From contig JAHFDC010000016.1 in NCBI GenBank assembly GCA_023249205.1, positions 1 through 9,565 on the forward strand: a DNA stretch of 9,565 bases, read 5' to 3'. The notes below the pieces were generated by a model. It was not told the origin of the DNA. It saw only the letters and a list, made by a program, of their open reading frames with translations, and did not search any database. A program made the translations under genes and the position numbers. Positions 1 through 6,463 of the stretch are shown here, piece by piece. Origin of the DNA: Candidatus Methylomirabilota bacterium. Its GTDB lineage: Bacteria; Methylomirabilota; Methylomirabilia; Methylomirabilales; JACPAU01. The stretch's first letter is position 1; every line of letters starts with the position of its first letter.

Positions 1-18
1 AAGGCGGGCGGTCCTCAG

Positions 19-330
19 TCAGTCGAGGTCAATGTCCCGGGTGGGAGGGGCGGTAGGAGGCTCGTCCTTCGCCTTCTTGAGGCCTTCCTGGAACTTGCGC
101 TCCAGGACCTTCCCCTTGTCCTTCTCCGCCTGCATGGACTGGGCGAACTGCGCCTGGCGGCGGCCCGCCTCGCCCTTCAGGGCTTCCACGGCCTTCTGGA
201 GGTCGGTCACGGTCCGGGCCTTTGGGGGCTCCTCGTGAGAGAGAATCGCCCGCACCTCCGGATCAATCGTCAGCCGGGCACCGCAGCAGGGACAGACAAC
301 CGCGAAGGTTTCAGCAGGCTCGTCGGCCAA
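19..330 (-). CDS. Small zinc-ribbon/coiled-coil protein, conserved hypothetical
   Basis: This is a 103-residue soluble protein of unknown function. Residues 9-20 read FAVVCPCCGARL, a Cys-rich knuckle with Cys13, Cys15 and Cys16 that looks like half of a zinc ribbon; no second Cys pair follows, so any metal site would be incomplete or shared between subunits. Residues about 40-92 are highly charged and Ala/Gln/Lys/Glu-rich, with coiled-coil character, and the tail is Pro-rich then acidic (ending DIDLD). The start is TTG at 330, chosen because GGAGG lies six bases upstream (337-341, minus strand) and no better start is in frame. It diverges from the amidohydrolase, and a good promoter sits at 360-388. 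I recall similar knuckle-plus-coil proteins in Acidobacteria and related groups, but know no assigned role. Confidence 0.75.
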   Translation of the reverse strand: MADEPAETFAVVCPCCGARLTIDPEVRAILSHEEPPKARTVTDLQKAVEALKGEAGRRQAQFAQSMQAEKDKGKVLERKFQEGLKKAKDEPPTAPPTRDIDLD

Positions 331-350
331 GGCACGCCTCCGGTGAGGGG

Positions 351-377
351 CCTGCCCCCTTAGTAGCAGGGGGCGGG
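351..377. repeat. 10-bp inverted repeat in the divergent intergenic region
   Basis: Bases 351-360 (CCTGCCCCCT) pair with 368-377 (AGGGGGCGGG) through nine Watson-Crick pairs and one T-G wobble around a 7-base loop. It lies between two divergent starts (330 and 442) and overlaps the minus-strand -10, so it is better placed to be an operator or a DNA structure than a terminator. There is no T tract. Confidence 0.5.
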
Positions 378-388
378 GCCGGGGTCAA
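360..388 (-). promoter_or_regulatory. Sigma-70-type promoter for the zinc-ribbon gene
   Basis: On the minus strand, TTGACC (383-388) is separated by exactly 17 bases from TACTAA (360-365). Transcription would start near 353, leaving a leader of about 23 bases that carries the GGAGG at 337-341. The -10 lies in the loop and upper stem of the 351-377 hairpin. The assignment rests on hexamer match and spacing only. Confidence 0.5.
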
Positions 389-414
389 GGGGCGGGGGCG
401 GCACACCCTTCCCG

Positions 415-423
415 TGCTACACT
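415..423 (+). promoter_or_regulatory. Possible extended -10 for the amidohydrolase operon
   Basis: TGCTACACT at 415-423 matches an extended -10 element (TGn followed by a TATAAT-like hexamer). I see no credible -35 at 16-18 bases upstream, where the DNA is nearly pure G/C. A start near 430 would give a very short leader just ahead of the GGAGGAGG at 432-439. Confidence 0.3.
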
Positions 424-441
424 CCTCCCGCGGAGGAGGCC

Positions 442-2055
442 ATGGCCGGCGAGGAGGCGAGTCTGGTCCTGCGTCAGGGGCGCGTCCGGAGCCTCCTGGG
501 CGGGAGGGCAGACGGGACCTGGATTGCCCTCCGGGGGAACCGGGTCCTGGCGGTCGGCCGGGGGCAGGTCCCGCGGCGCTTCCGGTCCGCCCCGGCGCTC
601 GACCTCCAGGGGCGCACGGTCCTCCCGGCCTTCACCGACGCCCACGCCCACCTCCTCCGCATCGGCCTCCGCCACCTCCAGCTCGACCTGCGCGGTTGCG
701 CCACGAAGGGCGAAATCCTTGAGGCGGTGGCCGCCCGCGCCCGGGCGCTTCCGCCGGGGCAGGTCATCCGCGGGTTCGGGTGGGACCAGAGCGCCTGGGG
801 GGAGGATGCCTTCCCGACGCGCCACGATCTGGACACCGTGGCCCCCACCCATCCGGTGTACCTGGAGCGGGTGGATGCCCACGCCGTCTGGGTGAACTCC
901 CGTCTGCGGGAGAGGGCCGGCGTCACGGCCGCCGCAGCCGACCCCCCGGGTGGCGCCATCCTCCGCGACGCGCGCGGCGAGCCGACAGGCATCCTGCTCG
1001 ACCGGGCCCGCGACCTGCTCAAGCCGCACCTCCCCGACTGGACCGAGGAGGAACGGACCGCCGCCCTTCTCGAGGCCTCGGCGGCCTGCCATCGGGTCGG
1101 AATCACGAGCCTGCACGATGCCGCCGTCAGTGCTTCCACCCTCGGTCTCCTGCACCGCCTGCTCGGAGAGGGACGGCTCCGGCTTCGAGTCTATGCGATG
1201 CTGCACGGCGAGGAGGCGGTGGGGGAGGCCCTCCCCCTCGGCCCCCAGGTCGGCCTCTACGGCGGCTTCCTCACGGTCCGCGCGGTGAAGTATTTCGTGG
1301 ACGGCGCCCTGGGCTCGCGCGGCGCGGCGCTCATCGAGCCCTACCAGGATTCGCCGGGCGAGACCGGCCTCCTCCTGATGGACGAGGAGGCGATCGCCCA
1401 GGCAACGGGGCGAGCCCTCAGTCACGGGTTTCAGGTCTGTGCCCACGCCATCGGCGACCGGGCCAACCGCGAGACGCTCCGGGCCTACCGCCGGTTGCGG
1501 GAGGCCTTTCCCGAGATCGCCGAGGCGAGGCTCCGCGTGGAGCACGCGCAGGTCGTCCATCCGGATGACCTCGCCGCCTTCGGCGATTTGCGACTCATCG
1601 CCTCCATCCAGCCGACCCACGCCACCACGGACATGCGCTGGGCGGAGGCGCGCCTCGGTCGTGAGCGGCTCCGCGGCGCCTACGCCTGGCGGAGCCTGCT
1701 CAAGGCCGGCGCCACGCTGGCGGGAGGCTCGGACGCCCCCATCGAGCCGCTCGGACCGCTCGCCGGCGTGTACGCGGTCGTCACCCGGCAGGACGCAGCC
1801 GGAAACCCGCCCGGGGCCTTCCTGCCGGAGGAGCGGCTCACCATCCGGGAGGCGCTGGACCTTTACACCCGGGGCGCGGCCTACGCCGCCTTCGAGGAAG
1901 GGGAGCGGGGGAGCCTCCGCCCGGGAGCCCTGGCCGACCTTGTCGTCCTGTCGGCCGACCCTTTCCGCGCCGCCCCGAAGGAAATCCTGGAGATCACAGT
2001 GGACTACACAATCCTGGACGGCACGGTCGTGTACGCCAGCGACAGAGGCGATTAG
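442..2055 (+). CDS. YtcJ-like metal-dependent amidohydrolase (Amidohydro_3)
   Basis: This 537-residue protein belongs to the YtcJ/N-substituted-formamide-deformylase branch of the amidohydrolase superfamily, which hydrolyses amide or related C-N bonds at a metal centre in a TIM barrel; it is probably cytoplasmic, since no signal peptide is seen. The metal-ligand motifs are all present: HAH after the first strand (His68, His70), the carboxylatable Lys283 in VKYFVDGALGSRG, His335 in CAHAIGD, His368 in RVEHAQ and Asp431 in GGSDAP. The C-terminal part (about 462-537) returns to the small beta-sandwich domain and includes the usual PGALADLVVL strand. Length is typical. GGAGGAGG at 432-439 fixes the ATG. 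The substrate cannot be read from sequence. It is probably first in an operon: the next gene starts 20 bases after its stop. Confidence 0.93.
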   Translation: MAGEEASLVLRQGRVRSLLGGRADGTWIALRGNRVLAVGRGQVPRRFRSAPALDLQGRTVLPAFTDAHAHLLRIGLRHLQLDLRGCATKGEILEAVAARARALPPGQVIRGFGWDQSAWGEDAFPTRHDLDTVAPTHPVYLERVDAHAVWVNSRLRERAGVTAAAADPPGGAILRDARGEPTGILLDRARDLLKPHLPDWTEEERTAALLEASAACHRVGITSLHDAAVSASTLGLLHRLLGEGRLRLRVYAMLHGEEAVGEALPLGPQVGLYGGFLTVRAVKYFVDGALGSRGAALIEPYQDSPGETGLLLMDEEAIAQATGRALSHGFQVCAHAIGDRANRETLRAYRRLREAFPEIAEARLRVEHAQVVHPDDLAAFGDLRLIASIQPTHATTDMRWAEARLGRERLRGAYAWRSLLKAGATLAGGSDAPIEPLGPLAGVYAVVTRQDAAGNPPGAFLPEERLTIREALDLYTRGAAYAAFEEGERGSLRPGALADLVVLSADPFRAAPKEILEITVDYTILDGTVVYASDRGD

Positions 2056-2075
2056 CGCTGAGCGGGAGAAGTGCT

Positions 2076-2375
2076 GTGGCGCACCGGTGGAGTGTGTGGC
2101 TGTTTTACGCGCTCACCGCGGTATCCCTGGTCAGCGGTGGGCTGGTCCTGTGGCGCACGCCCATGAACCTAAGCCTCTGGGAGATGTATGACCTAGTCAT
2201 TCACCTGATCACACAAGGGATGCTCACGATCTGGTGCCTGCGGGATCTCTACAAGAGGAGATTCTCCGACCAGAGAACACTGCTGAACTGGTTCGCGGCC
2301 ATTCTCTTCCTCGACGTGTTCGCCACGACCGCCTACCTGTTCCGCGTGAAACTGCGCCAATGGGTGCCAGATTAG
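2076..2375 (+). CDS. Small three-helix membrane protein, unknown function
   Basis: This 99-residue protein is almost all membrane. Three hydrophobic segments are visible at about 7-26, 33-53 and 71-90, with basic stretches (RDLYKRR near 56-62, and RVKLRQ near the end) that suggest cytoplasmic faces. I do not recognise the family, and no catalytic or metal motif stands out. The start is GTG at 2076 with GGGAG about seven bases upstream, 20 bases after the amidohydrolase stop, so translation is probably coupled within one transcript. Base composition drops sharply here: lines of 60 bases from 2161 to 2280 are 48-55 percent G+C by count, against 78 percent in 1201-1260. This may reflect recent acquisition or simply hydrophobic codons (TTC, ATC, CTA). 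Confidence 0.72.
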   Translation: MAHRWSVWLFYALTAVSLVSGGLVLWRTPMNLSLWEMYDLVIHLITQGMLTIWCLRDLYKRRFSDQRTLLNWFAAILFLDVFATTAYLFRVKLRQWVPD

Positions 2376-2404
2376 GGCAAGCTGCTACGGTCCCGGGAGG
2401 GTTT

Positions 2405-2809
2405 ATGCAGAAGCAGGTAGAAGTCAGTCGAGCAGATGCACCAGGCGGCTACATGTGCGTCGCCACGTTCTTGCCCGTCCGACGCTGGAGGGATCTCATC
2501 CCGTTCTTGGCGATGAGCCGTCGCGTGGAGGAGCAACTGAAGCACACTCCGGGCCTGGTCAGGTACGGGCTCAAGACAAACTTCCTACGGAGGCGCTTCT
2601 GGACCTTCTCGGTCTGGAGGGACAGGGGGGCCATGGCGCGCTTCGTCCCCGCAGAGCCGCACGCGACGGCCGTTGGGCGCTTCAAGGAGTGGGCGGGGCC
2701 GGGGGCAGACTTCGCCGAGTGGCAGAGCAGGGACGGATCAATCAACTGGACCGAGACCCTGAACCGCCTGAAGACTCCGACGTTCTATTACGGTGCGTCT
2801 GAGACATAA
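2405..2809 (+). CDS. ABM/DUF3291-like ferredoxin-fold protein
   Basis: This 134-residue protein resembles the dimeric alpha+beta-barrel (ABM) group, which includes DUF3291 proteins and small cofactor-free or heme-related monooxygenases. The pattern is a first strand (YMCVATFLPV, about 17-26), a helix with RRVEEQL, then the diagnostic block PGLVRYGL followed by RRRFWTFSVWRD (about 50-74), a helix ending near a conserved His in AEPHATAV, and a final Trp/Arg-rich segment. The start is ATG at 2405 behind GGGAGGG (2394-2401). A longer in-frame extension to 2234 overlaps the previous gene and lacks that site, so I rejected it. It lies 29 bases after the membrane-protein stop and is probably the third gene of the amidohydrolase operon. 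Whether it is an enzyme is unknown; family members are often misnamed monooxygenases. Confidence 0.8.
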   Translation: MQKQVEVSRADAPGGYMCVATFLPVRRWRDLIPFLAMSRRVEEQLKHTPGLVRYGLKTNFLRRRFWTFSVWRDRGAMARFVPAEPHATAVGRFKEWAGPGADFAEWQSRDGSINWTETLNRLKTPTFYYGASET

Positions 2810-2895
2810 CTCGACGCGGGGGGCTGTTGCTCTAGGACGCCCACCCCGTCATTCGGCGCGGGCGTGACCTGTTGCGGAATCGGAAGGAGGGCGTG

Positions 2896-3801
2896 ATGCC
2901 GAGGGGTTGGGCAACGTATCCTGGAGAGGCGGAGCCGCCGCGGGAGGTCGTGCGGCTGGCGGAGCAGGTGGAGGAGGACGGGGGGGCGGCGCTGGCCCTC
3001 TACCGGGAGCCGGTGGGGCAGGCGTGGCAGATCTTCGCCCTCCTTCCGCTGGAGAAGGTCGAGCCGACCCCCTACCAGCGGGACCTCTCCAAGCCCCACG
3101 CGGACCGCCTGCGGGAGGTCATCAAGAAACTGGACCGGTTCGTGGACCCTGTGGTGGCGGTGGCGGCGGGGGCCGGCCGCTACTGGACGCCGAACGGGAA
3201 CCACCGGCGGGCCGCCCTCGAGAAGCTCAAGGCGAAGTTCATCCCCGCCATCCTCATCCCGGAGGCGGACGTGGCCTTTCAGATCCTGGCCCTGAACACG
3301 GAGAAGGCGCACAACCTGAAGGAGAAGTCCCTGGAGGTGATCCGGATGTACCGGGGGCTGATGGAGCAGGACGGCGGGAAGAGCGAGGAGGCCTTCGCCT
3401 TCCAGTTCGAGGCCCCCCACTTCATCACGCTGGGGCTGCTCTACGAAAAGAAGCCGCGCTTCGCCGGTGGAGCCTTCGCCCCGATCCTGAGGCGGGTGGA
3501 CACGTTCCTGAAGGCGGGGCTCACGAAGGCATACGCGGAGCGGGAGGGCCGGGCGGGAAAGGTGGAGGACGCCGACCGGGTCCTGGACGACGTGGTGAAG
3601 CGGATCAAGCGGCGCGGGATCACGCACCCCTACGTGAAGAACTTCGTCCTGGCCCGATGCAATCCCCTCAGTCGCGCCCGGAAGAGCCTCCCGACCCTCG
3701 AGCAGGCCTTCGAAAGACTCACGGCCGCCCTGGAGAAGTTCGACCCCGAGAAGATCCGTCTCGAGGACATCGCCCGGGCGGCCGTCGCCGTGGCTGGCTA
3801 A
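2896..3801 (+). CDS. ParB/Srx-type N-terminal domain protein
   Basis: This 301-residue protein has a ParB-N (ParB/sulfiredoxin superfamily) domain at about residues 47-140. FALLPLEKVEPTPYQRD gives the entry strand and helix, RLREVIKKL the following helix, and TPNGNHRRAAL (98-108) sits where canonical ParB has its GERRxRA CTP/phosphate-binding box. NTEKAHNLKEKSLEVI (134-149) follows in place of the usual ENLQR box. The C-terminal half is helical and basic, with a heptad-like tail near 266-300. There is no recognisable KorB/HTH domain and no ParA neighbour, so chromosome segregation is unlikely; ParB-fold proteins also act as CTP or ATP switches and as nucleases. ATG at 2896 is preferred over TTG 2872 because GGAAGGAGGG (2882-2891) is directly upstream. 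It converges with the SWIB-like gene, with nine bases between stops. Confidence 0.8.
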   Translation: MPRGWATYPGEAEPPREVVRLAEQVEEDGGAALALYREPVGQAWQIFALLPLEKVEPTPYQRDLSKPHADRLREVIKKLDRFVDPVVAVAAGAGRYWTPNGNHRRAALEKLKAKFIPAILIPEADVAFQILALNTEKAHNLKEKSLEVIRMYRGLMEQDGGKSEEAFAFQFEAPHFITLGLLYEKKPRFAGGAFAPILRRVDTFLKAGLTKAYAEREGRAGKVEDADRVLDDVVKRIKRRGITHPYVKNFVLARCNPLSRARKSLPTLEQAFERLTAALEKFDPEKIRLEDIARAAVAVAG

Positions 3802-3810
3802 GGAGGAAGA

Positions 3811-3966
3811 TTACTTCGCGAGCCTGTTCCTCTTGATGTAGGCCCAGAGCTTCTTGGTCATCTCGCTGGGACTGACGGGCTTCTTGCCGAATACGTCCTC
3901 TGCCGTCTCCTTTCGGCCACCGAAGTTGATGGCATAGCCACCGAACGCCGGCTTCTTGGTCGCCAT
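3811..3966 (-). CDS. 51-residue SWIB-like mini-protein
   Basis: This very small, basic protein (51 residues, pI clearly high from Lys/Arg content) ends in SPSEMTKKLWAYIKRNRLAK, which resembles the first helices of SWIB/MDM2 domains (TKKLWDYIKKNxLQ). The preceding DVFGKKPVSPSEM also resembles the late FGKKKVTMFEM segment of a full SWIB domain, so this reads like one half-repeat of a fold normally about 75 residues long. The gene is well supported: ATG at 3966 has a perfect AAGGAGGAG (3971-3979) and a strong promoter upstream at 4041-4068. SWIB domains occur in eukaryotic chromatin remodellers and in chlamydial and other bacterial proteins, including fusions to topoisomerase; a role in nucleic-acid or chromatin contact here is inference only. 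It is convergent with the ParB-fold gene and divergent from the HEAT/TPR gene. Confidence 0.8.
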   Translation of the reverse strand: MATKKPAFGGYAINFGGRKETAEDVFGKKPVSPSEMTKKLWAYIKRNRLAK

Positions 3967-4040
3967 AATTCTCCTCCTTGGGGGTTGGGGGTTAATCGGC
4001 CTTGGCGCGTCCCGGCGCCGCTCCCGCCTCTTGGCGCGCA

Positions 4041-4068
4041 AGCCTAGCAAGCCGGCCGAGAATGTCAA
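4041..4068 (-). promoter_or_regulatory. Sigma-70 promoter for the SWIB-like gene
   Basis: On the minus strand a perfect TTGACA (4063-4068) is followed after 16 bases by TAGGCT (4041-4046), which keeps the key T, A and final T of a -10. Transcription would start near 4034, giving a leader of about 68 bases before the AAGGAGGAG and ATG. It is the best promoter match I see in the window. Confidence 0.6.
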
Positions 4069-4195
4069 GAGGGAATCCCACGAGGGGGGCGGGAAAAGTG
4101 AGGCGGCGGCCGGCGGCTTGGGTGGCCAGGGGGAGCCGGGGGCAGCGCCCCGGCGAGGCGCGGTTGAGACCTGAGGGGCGATCCCGGGAGGGGGG

Positions 4196-4774
4196 ATGGA
4201 CAGCGAGGAGGCCCTGCGGCGCCTGAAGGAGGGGACGCCGCCCGAGCGGCGCGAGGCGGCCATGGTCCTCGGCGCATCGGGGGACGCCCGGGCCGTCCCG
4301 GCCCTGGTGGCCGCCCTGATGGAGAATGACCGGGGGCTCGTCCAGGCGGCCGAGGCGGCCCTCTGGGCCATCTGGAGCCGGTCGGGGAACCCGGAAGTGG
4401 ACCGGGCCCTCCAGGAGGGGATCGCGGCCGTCGAGCGGCGGGAGTACCCGGGCGCCCTCGCCTGCTTCTCCCGGGTCATCGCCGAGGCCCCCGACTTCGC
4501 CGAGGGCTACAACAAGCGGGCGACCACCTACTACCTGATGGGGGAGCCGGCTAAGGCCATCCCGGACTGCCGAGCCACGCTCGCCCGCAACCCGGTCCAC
4601 TTCGGAGCGGCCGCCGGCCAGGGCCTCTGCCACCTCGCCCTGGGGCAGCTCCGGGCAGCCGCCCGCTGCTTCCGCCGGGCCCTCAGCATCCACCCCCGCC
4701 TCATCGGGGTCCGGGAGAACCTCGCCGCCACCCAGCAGCGCCTCACCGCCGGCAACGGGGGCGCCGGCCCCTAG
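4196..4774 (+). CDS. HEAT-repeat plus TPR-repeat protein
   Basis: This 192-residue helical-repeat protein is a probable scaffold or adaptor. The N-terminal third holds two HEAT-like (PBS-lyase type) units: about 15-45, with ERREAAMVLGASGDARAVPAL, and about 46-68, with QAAEAALWAIW. From residue 70 three TPR units follow: about 70-102 (YPGALACFSRVIAEAPDF), 103-136 (AEGYNKRATTYYLMGEPAKA) and 137-170 (GQGLCHLALGQLRAAARCF). No signal peptide or membrane segment is seen, so it is probably cytoplasmic. GGGAGGGGGG immediately upstream serves the ATG at 4196. It is convergent with the 62-residue gene, their stops sharing a small hairpin. No partner can be named from context; the two repeat types in one short chain are unusual but not unique. 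Confidence 0.82.
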   Translation: MDSEEALRRLKEGTPPERREAAMVLGASGDARAVPALVAALMENDRGLVQAAEAALWAIWSRSGNPEVDRALQEGIAAVERREYPGALACFSRVIAEAPDFAEGYNKRATTYYLMGEPAKAIPDCRATLARNPVHFGAAAGQGLCHLALGQLRAAARCFRRALSIHPRLIGVRENLAATQQRLTAGNGGAGP

Positions 4775-4791
4775 CCACAGCCGGGGGCTAG
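4771..4791. terminator. Hairpin shared by two convergent stop codons
   Basis: CTAGCC (4771-4776) and GGCTAG (4786-4791) form a perfect 6-bp stem with a 9-base loop. Each arm contains the TAG stop of one of the convergent genes (4772-4774 plus, 4788-4790 minus). No T tract follows on either strand, so bidirectional termination is only possible. Confidence 0.3.
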
Positions 4792-4976
4792 TTGCGCATG
4801 GCGCGGACCTGGCCCTCGAAGCGGGCGTCCCGCTCCATCTGGAAGTCGGCGCTGCACTTGCTGCACTTGCCGGCCCAGGAGCCGTCGGCCTTCCGGGACA
4901 GCACCACGACCCCGCAGTACTCCTTCTTCGGGATCCGGTGGATGGTCACGGCGACGCTGCCGAGCTGCCTCTGCAC
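4788..4976 (-). CDS. 62-residue Cys/His small protein, possible zinc ribbon
   Basis: This is a small basic protein of unknown function. The core runs from TIHRIPKKEYCGVVVL to SWAGKCSKCSADF, giving the spacing His13, Cys21, Cys38, Cys41. Cys38-x2-Cys41 is a normal zinc knuckle; Cys21 and perhaps His13 could complete a four-ligand site, which I infer from spacing alone. The C-terminus (MERDARFEGQVRAMRN) is charged and probably helical. The start is GTG at 4976, supported by AAGGAG (4981-4986) four bases upstream; an in-frame GTG nine codons later is less well served. It lies on the gltA strand, 91 bases beyond the gltA stop with a GC-rich hairpin between, so read-through from gltA is possible but not assured. 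Confidence 0.65.
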   Translation of the reverse strand: MQRQLGSVAVTIHRIPKKEYCGVVVLSRKADGSWAGKCSKCSADFQMERDARFEGQVRAMRN

Positions 4977-5014
4977 GCTGCTCCTTCTGGGCCGAGGCCT
5001 GAGCGAGGCTGGGC

Positions 5015-5036
5015 GGCCGGGGCCGCGCGCCCGGCC
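5015..5036 (-). terminator. GC hairpin downstream of gltA
   Basis: GGCCGGG (5015-5021) and CCCGGCC (5030-5036) make a perfect 7-bp stem with an 8-base loop, starting 31 bases beyond the gltA stop. No T run follows on the minus strand. It may slow or end gltA transcription, or act as a 3' stabilising structure ahead of the 62-residue gene. Confidence 0.35.
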
Positions 5037-5067
5037 ACGGCGGGGGGGCCGGCGGAACGGGCTGCGG

Positions 5068-6357
5068 CTAGCCCCGCCGCTCTACGGGAACGTAATCGCG
5101 GCTCGGCGAGCCCAGGTAGATCTGCCTCGGCCGGACGATCTTCTGCTCCGAATCCAGCAGCATCTCCTCCCACTGAGCGAGCCAGCCCGAGGTCCGCGGG
5201 ATGGCGAAGAGGACCGTGAACATGTCGGTGGAGAACCCCATGGCCTGGTAGATCAGCCCGGAGTAGAAGTCCACGTTCGGGTACAGTTTCCGCTTCACGA
5301 AGTAGTCGTCCTGGAGCGCGATCCGCTCCAGTTCCACGGCGATGTCCAGGAGCGGGTTGCGCCCGGTGGTCTCGAAGACCTGCTCCGCGAGCCGTTTGAT
5401 GATCTTCGCCCGCGGATCGTAGTTCTTGTAGACCCGGTGGCCGAAGCCCATCAGGCGGCCCTCCCCGGCCTTCACCCGCTTGACGAAGTCCGGCACCCGG
5501 TCCTTCGAGCCGATCTGGGTGAGCATCCGGAGGACCGCCTCATTCGCCCCCCCGTGCAGGGGGCCGTAGAGGGCAGCGGTGGCCCCGGCGATGGCCGAGT
5601 AGGGGTCCGCGTGGGAGGAGCCCACGCTGCGCATGGCGTTGGCCGAGCAGTTCTGCTCGTGGTCGGCATGCAGGATGAACAGGACATCCAGGGCTTTCTC
5701 CAGGACCGGGTTCGGCGTGTACGTCAGCTCGGTCGCCTTGAAGAGCATGTTCAGGAAGTTACCGGGGTAGGAGAGGTCGTTATCCGGGTAGGCGTAGGGC
5801 TGCCCCAGCGAGTGCCGGTAGGCGAAGGCCGCCAGGGTCGGCATCTTGGCGATGAGGCGATGGATCTGCTTCTGGCGCGACGCCGCGTCCTGGATCTTTT
5901 TGGCCTCCGGGTAGAAGGTGGAGAGGGCCCCCACGGTGCTCACCAGCATCCCCATGGGATGGGCATCGTAGTGGAAGCCATCCATGAGCTTCTTGACGTT
6001 CTCGTGGATCATGGTGTGATGGGTGATGTCGTAGACCCAGGTCTCGTACTCGGCCTTGCGGGGGAGCTCTCCGTGCAGGAGGAGATAGGCCACCTCCAGG
6101 TAATTGCTCCGCTCCGCCAGTTGCTCGATCGGGTAGCCCCGGTAGCGAAGGATCCCCTTGTCCCCGTCAATGAAGGTGACCCGGCTCTGGCAGGAGGCCG
6201 TGTTCATGAAGGCCGGGTCGTAGGCCATCAGGCCGAAGTCGTCCTCGCTCACCTTGATCTGCCGCAGGTCCATCGCCCGGATGGTCCCGTGGGTGATCGG
6301 GAGCTCGTACCGCTTGCCCGTCCGGTTGTCAATCACGGTCAGGGTCTCGCCGCTCAT
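5068..6357 (-). CDS. gltA: Citrate synthase (type II, GltA)
   Basis: Citrate synthase condenses acetyl-CoA with oxaloacetate to give citrate plus CoA, the entry step of the TCA cycle, in the cytoplasm. The 429-residue length matches the hexameric GltA type of Gram-negative bacteria (E. coli 427). The catalytic triad is intact: His268 in GPLHGGANEAV, His307 in GFGHRVYKNYDPRA and Asp363 in NVDFYSG, equivalent to E. coli His264, His305 and Asp362. HADHEQN (230-236) and the IPRTSGWLAQW and RPRQIY segments near the end are also present, as is the N-terminal beta domain (about 1-60) found in type II enzymes. ATG at 6357 is set by GGAGGAGG (6363-6370). A longer upstream extension to 6483 lacks a site and is not used. 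I see no clear promoter close upstream. Confidence 0.98.
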   Translation of the reverse strand: MSGETLTVIDNRTGKRYELPITHGTIRAMDLRQIKVSEDDFGLMAYDPAFMNTASCQSRVTFIDGDKGILRYRGYPIEQLAERSNYLEVAYLLLHGELPRKAEYETWVYDITHHTMIHENVKKLMDGFHYDAHPMGMLVSTVGALSTFYPEAKKIQDAASRQKQIHRLIAKMPTLAAFAYRHSLGQPYAYPDNDLSYPGNFLNMLFKATELTYTPNPVLEKALDVLFILHADHEQNCSANAMRSVGSSHADPYSAIAGATAALYGPLHGGANEAVLRMLTQIGSKDRVPDFVKRVKAGEGRLMGFGHRVYKNYDPRAKIIKRLAEQVFETTGRNPLLDIAVELERIALQDDYFVKRKLYPNVDFYSGLIYQAMGFSTDMFTVLFAIPRTSGWLAQWEEMLLDSEQKIVRPRQIYLGSPSRDYVPVERRG

Positions 6358-6463
6358 GGTGGCCTCCTCCCCTGGGGGTGGGAGAGACGATACGGCCGGG
6401 CGGGGCCGGGGCCGCCCTGCGCCCGGCGAATCGGTGGAGAAGGGGGTGACGGCCTGCGGAATC

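Noticed and set aside
385..1620. Long minus-strand open frame (411 codons) opposite the amidohydrolase
   Set aside because: It is an antisense shadow of a GC-rich gene: no domain, Arg/Gly/Pro-rich composition, while the plus strand carries every catalytic motif of a known family.
2234..2404. N-terminal extension of the ABM-like protein
   Set aside because: It overlaps the membrane-protein gene out of frame, and the GGGAGGG-ATG at 2394-2407 is a far better start.
3956..4174. Plus-strand 72-codon frame with a hydrophobic N-terminus, antisense to the start and leader of the SWIB-like gene
   Set aside because: The hydrophobic stretch comes from the reverse of the AAGGAGGAG site and G-rich leader; it starts at TTG with no ribosome binding site.
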